From Pyxicephalus adspersus (lineage: Eukaryota > Chordata > Amphibia > Anura > Pyxicephalidae): a DNA stretch of 64,000 nucleotides. The notes below the pieces were generated by a model. It saw only the letters and a program-made list of their open reading frames with translations, ran no database searches and was not told the origin of the DNA. A program made the position numbers and the translations under genes. This document shows positions 58,260 through 64,000 of the stretch, piece by piece; position 1 is the stretch's first letter, and the number at the start of each line of letters is the position of its first letter. The stretch lies in contig NC_092866.1 of assembly GCF_032062135.1 (NCBI RefSeq), positions 26,156,821-26,220,820 on the forward strand. Direction: 5' to 3'.

Positions 58260-60300
58260 AGCAGAGCTTTTACATTTTTAGGTTTTCCCCTGCAATTTTC
58301 ATCTGATTGTGTGTGGTATGTCTCCCATTCTGCCTGCCAAATTTCATCCCTGTGTGTCCAATTGTTTTCCCCTCCCTTTACTCTCTTTGCTGGCTGTATT
58401 CCCTCCCCTCCCCCGTCTGATAACCCATTGTCTCTCTGCTCCTTCACTCTCCTGCTTTCTCTGTCTGTCTGGCTCCTGCACCTTTTTTCTCTACTGCTAT
58501 TTTCTGGTGACATCTCACCCAACCCTGCTCCCCCACACAGCCTCCCACTTCCCCATTCACCCCACCCATAAGTTCTTTCTTTCTTTGGCGGTCTATAGAA
58601 TGCCAGATCTGTTGGCAATAAAATAACCTCTATAAACAACCTTCTCCTTTCTAAATCTCTAAACTTCCTGGCTTTCACTGAATCTTGGCTTTCCTCCTTA
58701 GACTCTGCCTCTGCTGCTGCTCTCTCCTATGGAGGCCTGCACTTCTCACATACCCCTAGACTTGGCAACAGAGTAGGGGGTTGTGCGGGTCTCATTCTCT
58801 CACCTAACTGTACATACAGAGTCCTTCCTACCCCCTCCTCTCTCATTTTGACCTTTCTTGAAGTCCACTCCTTCTGTCTTTTCAGACCCTTACTCCTCAT
58901 TATTGCTGTTGTCTACCTGCCCCCTGGCCGGATATCACAATTTTTGGATAACTTTGCCTCTTCGCTCCCACACATTCTTTCCCATGACCTGCCCACCCTC
59001 TTCCTGGGTGACTTTAATGTTGCAGTGGATGAGCCCAACCTTCCCTCCTCAGCCAAACTGCATTCCATTACCTCCTCCCTTGGACTCACACACAACATAA
59101 CCAGGCCCACACACATCGCCAGATTCACTTTAGACCTGGTATTTTCTAAACTTTGCAACCTCTACCTCCTTGACAACTCGCCATTTCCCCTTTCTGATCT
59201 CAACCTTATCACCTTCAACCTATTGAACTTTTGCCCCCTTTGCCACATCCCAGACTTGGTCAATGGCAGAGAGATATCCATAACCTTGACCACAACCTAT
59301 TCTCAAACTGCCTTACGTCCCTAACCCCCACTAAAATCACAACCCTGGATAAAGCTGCCACTCTGTTCACACTCTTTATCTGGCTCTAGACAAATGTGTC
59401 CCTGCTATCTTCTGCTACCCCTCTCCTGCTAACCCCCTTCCCCGGCACAACAATTACACCAAACAGCTACAAAAGAATGTTTGTGGAGCTGAGCGCAAGT
59501 GGAGAAAATCTAGCCTCAGCTTTAAAACTTTCACACTAGGCTCACCAAGCGTGGTTTCCTGTCAAGCTTCCAACCCACACAGCCTCTTCTCAACAATTGA
59601 GCCCCTCCTAAACCCCACACCTTCTCCCCCCACAACAACCTTCTCTGCCCAAGACAATGCCACCTACTTTAGAGATAAAATTGACAAAATCAGACATGAT
59701 GTCTCTGCTCACCGGGCCACTCCAACCATATCCACCCCATCCACCAGTAAATCATTACTGGCCTCCCCCAGCTGTTACTGTGGATGAAGTCTCCTCTCTT
59801 CTCTCATGATCTCCATCTACTACCTGTCCGCTTGACCCAATTCCCTCTGATCTACTCTGTGCCCATTCCTCCACCCTGGCCCCCACCCTAACCAAACTTT
59901 TCAACCTCTCCCTTTCTACTGGTATCTACCCCTCTGCTTTCATACATGCCATAATTCTCCCCATCCTGAAGAAACCCTCACTAGACCCCTCCCTTTTAGC
60001 TGCCATCCTATCTCCCTTCTCCCATATGTTTCCAAACTTCTTGAGCGCCGTGTCTACAAAATATTCACTGATTACCTGAGCTCCAACTCTCTCCTTGACC
60101 CTCTCCAGTCTGGTTTTCGAGCTGCCCATTCCACCAAAACAGCCCTTACTAAAGTGGCCAATGGCCATATAAGAGATAAGTCTCAAGGCAACTTTTCCCT
60201 CCTACTTCTCCTTGATCATTCCTCTGCTTTTGACACTGTTGATCACCCCCTTCTAATAAAAATAATGCCCTCCATTGGTATCCCCCATCAACAAAAGAAG
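58260..60300 (+). mobile_element. L2-like non-LTR retrotransposon, 3'-deleted and frameshifted
   Basis: The + strand encodes, over several frames, RSVGNKITSINNLLLSKSLN, FLAFTESWLSSLDSAS with the catalytic Glu, VYLPPGRISQFLDNFASSLP, LPTLFLGDFNVAVDEP with GDFN, then the linker with PTPSPPTTTFSAQDNATYF and the RT start (PLDPIPSDLL, SGFRAAHSTKTALTK, LLLLDHSSAFDTVDHPLLIK). Wording of this type (SAFDTVDH, LLxxGF) is that of L2-related clades rather than CR1. The element stops at about 60300, before the VPQGS and YADD blocks, so the catalytic half of the RT and the 3' end are missing. Pyrimidine-rich codon use makes it stand out from the intron. Inserted in ltbp3 intron 5. Confidence 0.75.
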
Positions 60301-60971
60301 ATGAAGTATACAAAGAAGCCATTGGGGAAAAAAAAGAAAAAGTATTAGGCAGAGAAAGAAGTAAGGATGGGATGGACAAATACACAGAAAAAAAAGGGAA
60401 AAAATACTGAGAAAGAGGTAACATGTGGTTTCCAAAACAGTTATTCATATCTCTTAATGTGTTAATATTTTTCTAGACGATTTAGAATTTTGGCATTTAG
60501 TAAGTTCATCTGGTTTTGGTTTTCATCTAAGGTTTTGTATCTGCTTGTGAAGAAGGTAATTTCCACTTCAATGTAATAATACAATGAGCTACTCAAATCA
60601 TGTGTAACCAGCTTAGTTTGTAATTTAGATTGATGTCTGATGGAGAGCGCCAGGAGATAAGTGAGGGGTCTGCTCATATTTGGGTTGACATTAGTTTGGA
60701 TAGAAGCCAATCAACTACTCCCCAAAACTTTGGCCCAACTCTAAAATAAGGTAAAAATGCCAATTGCCTGTCCACATTGGCAGCATATGGGACTCAGTGT
60801 GGGATATATCTCTTTGAGGTAAAATACCAAATATAACCAATATTAACTGCAAAAACTACATCTGGTAAATATGTATTTGAGTAAATACTAACTACCCTGT
60901 ATTGTATTGTGAAATTACTCTGAATTATCTAAGATGCATTTACCTAATTACATTTTTCCCATTATTAACAG
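60301..60971 (+). other. 3' part of ltbp3 intron 5
   Basis: Purine-rich at 60300-60420, then AT-rich, ending CATTATTAACAG before 60972. No feature recognised. Confidence 0.45.
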
Positions 60972-61094
60972 ATATAAATGAGTGCAGTATGCAAGGAGTT
61001 TGTCAAAATGGTGAATGTCTGAACACACAAGGAAGCTTCAGATGTGCATGTAAACATGGATATGTTTTTATCTCCTCTCAAATGCGCTGTACAC
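60972..61094 (+). CDS. ltbp3: Latent TGF-beta binding protein 3, coding exon 6 (calcium-binding EGF)
   Basis: Reads DINECSMQGVCQNGECLNTQ, GSFRCACKHGYVFISSQMRC. DINEC at the start and N-T-x-G-S-F in the middle (with the beta-hydroxylation-type Asn in CLNTQGSFRC) define a calcium-binding EGF module. Six Cys are present. A phase 1-1 exon of 123 nt, the standard cassette size for EGF repeats in this gene family, with donor GTACGT. Confidence 0.93.
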
Positions 61095-63248
61095 GTACGT
61101 TTCATATTTGTTATATGTGATTTTGTACATAGTAATGTGATAATTTTCTTGTGTCAACCCAGCCTAGAACTCATGTTGACGATTGTTGTTTCTGTCACAA
61201 CAATTTGCTACCAAACAATTAGTAAAATTCTCACCATATCATACAATAAAGTTGTGACCTTACTGTTGACATGATCATATGCCTCTTTGTTGTTGCTTCT
61301 CCTACAGTGATAATAGGTTTGAAGGATTCCACTGATAGGAAAGTGTCTCTTCAGATACAATCGTTTTTCTAAAGTTATGTAGACATTTCAGATCACTGCC
61401 ACTGGAAACAATCTTTTGTCATCCTTTCCAGTGACAGATGAATGAAGGGGGGCTGTACACACAACTCTATTCTGTTCTAAGTTCATTCATGATTGGTTGT
61501 TTATCAGTCTTGCAGGGAAGAATGATTACCAATGTTGGGAAACAACTGTAAACATGCAAGATTTTTGCCCGAGACAAACACAACTATTCATCTTGGGCAT
61601 TCTTAGATTGCTGAGATTACAAAAACTGTACCAATGTATTTAATTCATCTGGAATGCATCCTAAGTCTTCCCCTCAATTTCCAGGCCTTTAAGGCTAGCA
61701 ACATTGGGTTTGGATGTTGAAAAATCATCTCAGAAAATGTGAGAAAATGCAATTTTTGCAGCCGAGCTACAGGTTTATATACCAAGCTGGAGGAGAGGGA
61801 AGTACCATGGCTTCTGTTGCTAAGAGTAACACTGTCAGTATTTCTATGGGCACTTTAAATAATCGAGACAGATATCTGAGTATTAGTGGGAAGTTAGGGG
61901 ACACATATCCCAACTTTATGCACCAGAGCTGATTGAAGTGACTACTCCATCCTTCTCCTGGGAAAACTGTTATCTGGTGTTGTGATTCTTGGCGTAAGCA
62001 AAGATGTGTACCGGTCCAGTAACTAATTATTGTTCTGTGTTATCTCCATGTGTGGTCCTGTAGTGCGATAGGTGAGTGTTCCCTTGGTTTCATATGTATA
62101 AGAATGTAACATAATTGTCTATATGAACATAAACTGCTTAGTCATGATTTAGACTTGATAAAGACCTTGTGACATTAAATACTGTTGTTAACTCAGAATG
62201 TCTGACGTGAACCTCAATGAATAAAAATTCCAAGGGTCCTGGATCTTGTGTTCCTCTGCCACTGGTGTTTGGGAACCTCTGGTCTAGTTCTTGGTGACAC
62301 TTCAACAAGATCTCTCACCTAAGGCTGCTTCTCATTCAGCTAGATCTACAAATAATATAAATAAAATAGTTAATGTCCCATTCTCCTAGGAAGCCCAGTC
62401 CAAATAGATATCCAGTAACAGTTCTTCCTAGGATAGAAATTCCAGGCCAGAAAACAATAATATTGGTTTTCTCTTGAGTGAGACCTTGAGAGCCTAATCT
62501 GGCAGGCTTTCTGGGATCTAGATTAAGAACGTACATGCCTGGGACAGGCTAGCAAATGTATCCAAACCATTGTGTTTGAGAAATAGGGGTAGACTAAACC
62601 AGAGCCACAATTATATGTGCAAAATGCTCAAAAATTCCAGAAAATCCACAGAAGGGTGTCCTTACCTTATTGGAACATGGGTGACCAACATCAAAGGAAA
62701 GCCTCTATAACTCTGTTATAAATGTTCCCTTTATTTACATGTATTCTCTGGCACCACTACTGTCTTCCCAGCCCATTGCAATACAAAAGTTTTTTTGTAC
62801 AGTGTCACATTACCAGAAATGTTTCTGATTGTACTAGAAAGCACTAGGATGTTAATGCCTCAATTACTATGTAAATGTGTTTTGCCCTCTATACCCAAAG
62901 TTTTTTTTGTATTTGGCAAATGTTCTTGTAGGTCCTCTCAGCGTTCCCTGCTATTTAGGTAACAATATTATGTTCAGGGTCTTTGCAATTAACAAAAAAG
63001 GTATTTTTGAGAAAAGAACATTCTTTTTAGACATTAGTTTTTTAAGACATGGCCCCATGGGTCCCCCCGACATTTCCAGTAATTACGAAAGTTTGCCTTT
63101 CCTATTGATTGCAATATAAAAAGTTGGAATGTATGAAACCCTGAATTAAGTTAATTTTTTTTTAGGGGGGGGGGGTTAGTGCAGTAATAACAAAAAGTAA
63201 TATTGGTTTAAAATTAGTTTGAAACTGAACAATTACTCTTTCTTCTAG
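61095..63248 (+). other. ltbp3 intron 6
   Basis: No exon or named mobile element. The stretch 61330-61640 has a mixed composition and several CAACTG/AACAACTGT-type words that suggest an old repeat, but no family could be assigned. A G-run lies at 63165-63175. The intron ends TTTCTTCTAG. Confidence 0.4.
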
Positions 63249-63407
63249 AAGAAAAGTCTGATGTGAAAAGTCTGTGCTACAGGCTTGTTGGCTCAGATGG
63301 ACAGTGCCAGCATCCTATTTCTATCCGAATGACCCAACAGCTGTGTTGCTGTAGTGTGGGTAAAGCATGGGGACCTCACTGCGAAGCTTGTCCTGCAGAA
63401 GGCACAG
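63249..63407 (+). CDS. ltbp3: Latent TGF-beta binding protein 3, coding exon 7 (TB2)
   Basis: The exon gives [53 protein letters not shown]. The CCC triplet and the WGPHCExCP phrase define a TGF-beta binding-protein (TB, 8-Cys) module. By position it is the second of the family; the one known to bond the latent TGF-beta propeptide is further downstream, outside this window. A phase 1-1 exon of 159 nt, donor GTAGGA. Confidence 0.93.
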
Positions 63408-63550
63408 GTAGGAATTATGTAAAAATATACCATGTGTTTCTTTAAATTCAAAATGAAAGATACACTTGAAGATAAATGCATGAGCATTGGAGAATTTATA
63501 TTTCTCTCTTTCTCTTACAACCCTAACCATCGACTTTCTTTACTTTGCAG
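63408..63550 (+). other. ltbp3 intron 7, only 143 bp
   Basis: The shortest intron here, between donor GTAGGA and acceptor TACTTTGCAG. No insertion present, in contrast to the neighbours. Confidence 0.85.
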
Positions 63551-63775
63551 CCTCTTTTGCAGAGATTTGTCCAGCTGGGAAAGGTTACCATATATTCAGT
63601 ACACATCACACATTCATGATTCAAGGACAAAGTGATATCACTCTTCATTTGCAGCCAGATGGGAGTGACCAGCTGGCTCTCCCTCCAAGGACTCCTGATG
63701 TTGTCCCACCTCCAAACATATTAGAACTACCTCCACCTCAAAAGATATCTGAGGTAGATTCTTCTGAAGGACAGC
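63551..63775 (+). CDS. ltbp3: Latent TGF-beta binding protein 3, coding exon 8
   Basis: Reads ASFAEICPAGKGYHIFSTHH, TFMIQGQSDITLHLQPDG, closing the TB2 module (last Cys in EICPAGKGYHI), then a Pro-rich linker LALPPRTPDVVPPPNILELP and PPQKISEVDSSEGQ. 'AFKEICPAGKGYHI' followed by 'H-Q-T-x-x-I-Q-G-x-S-D' is LTBP3-specific. The exon leaves in phase 1 with donor GTGAGT at 63776. The gene continues beyond the window, so about 487 codons are seen here, roughly the first third. Confidence 0.92.
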
Positions 63776-64000
63776 GTGAGTCATCATCTTTGATCTTTGA
63801 TATAACTTTTATGGAAAAATGTATTTACTTTTCAGCTGCTCTTTATCTAAACACAGTTCGATATCTAGTGCAGAAATTCAGATCAAGAGAATACTGAAGA
63901 ATAGATATACCAGGGTCATTGTGATAACTAATTTGAAAAACAGAGAATGAGGAAACCACCATATTATTTCTTATCTATGTATTTATACTGCTTTGTTTAA
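63776..64000 (+). other. Start of ltbp3 intron 8
   Basis: AT-rich sequence after donor GTGAGT. The apparent open frame past 63775 is read-through into the intron. Confidence 0.7.

Noticed and set aside
58206..58678. Overlapping open frames on both strands (Pro/Ser/Cys-rich and Arg/Glu-rich)
   Set aside because: They belong to the pyrimidine-biased L2-like element. The real coding signal is the endonuclease on the + strand.
25872..63775. LTBP1 or LTBP2 instead of LTBP3
   Set aside because: Exon 1 ([26 protein letters not shown]), exon 2 (KHAVYAVQV) and exons 3-4 ([25 protein letters not shown]) follow LTBP3 wording. LTBP1 and LTBP2 differ at these places.
1..64000. tRNA, rRNA, snRNA genes and CRISPR-like arrays
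   Set aside because: No cloverleaf with A and B boxes, no rRNA segments and no spaced direct repeats were seen. The only tandem arrays are short microsatellites and one minisatellite.

Overview
This is vertebrate genomic DNA, AT-rich and crowded with decayed transposable elements. Its one clear host gene is the 5' part of a latent TGF-beta binding protein gene that I read as LTBP3, on the + strand. Eight coding exons (25872-26115, 36419-36712, 42538-42755, 48424-48529, 57434-57526, 60972-61094, 63249-63407, 63551-63775) have GT-AG introns and join in frame. They cover the signal peptide, N-terminal Cys cluster, first EGF, hybrid-type TB1, second EGF, TB2 and a Pro-rich linker; the rest of the gene lies beyond the window. 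The repeats (CR1/Rex1-like, Tx1-clade, L1, L2-like, Penelope-like and DIRS-like retroelements, Tc1, mariner, hAT-like and pogo-like DNA elements, palindromic MITEs, ATT-tailed SINE-like units) suggest an amphibian, most likely a neobatrachian frog. The species assignment is inference.

Layout. 1-5000: AT-rich DNA, interspersed repeats and a hAT-like MITE with an 8-bp target duplication. 5022-7485: CR1-like element, minus strand. 8035-9240: SINE-like unit and a Tc1 relic. 9547-16600: pieces of Tx1-like LINEs mixed with GC-richer repeats, a palindromic MITE, a hammerhead-like motif and a DIRS-like relic. 16600-20500: MITE, unclassified repeats, possible LTR-like DNA. 20510-23116: second CR1-like element, ended abruptly by a sequence starting CACTGGGGAACA. 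This carries a decayed Cys-rich ORF (23384-24240) of an uncharacterised, probably transposase-like family. 24240-25871: upstream region and probable 5'UTR of ltbp3. From 25872 on: ltbp3 exons in long repeat-filled introns, including a 5'-truncated L1 with a perfect 17-bp target duplication (29247-31192), a pogo-like 500-bp element, a mariner/Tc1 composite, a Penelope-like RT piece, L1 ORF1 and ORF2 pieces and an L2-like LINE.

No prokaryotic features, CRISPR array, tRNA or rRNA gene was recognised. No mobile-element reading frame looks intact. Family calls rest on motifs read by eye; no database search was possible.
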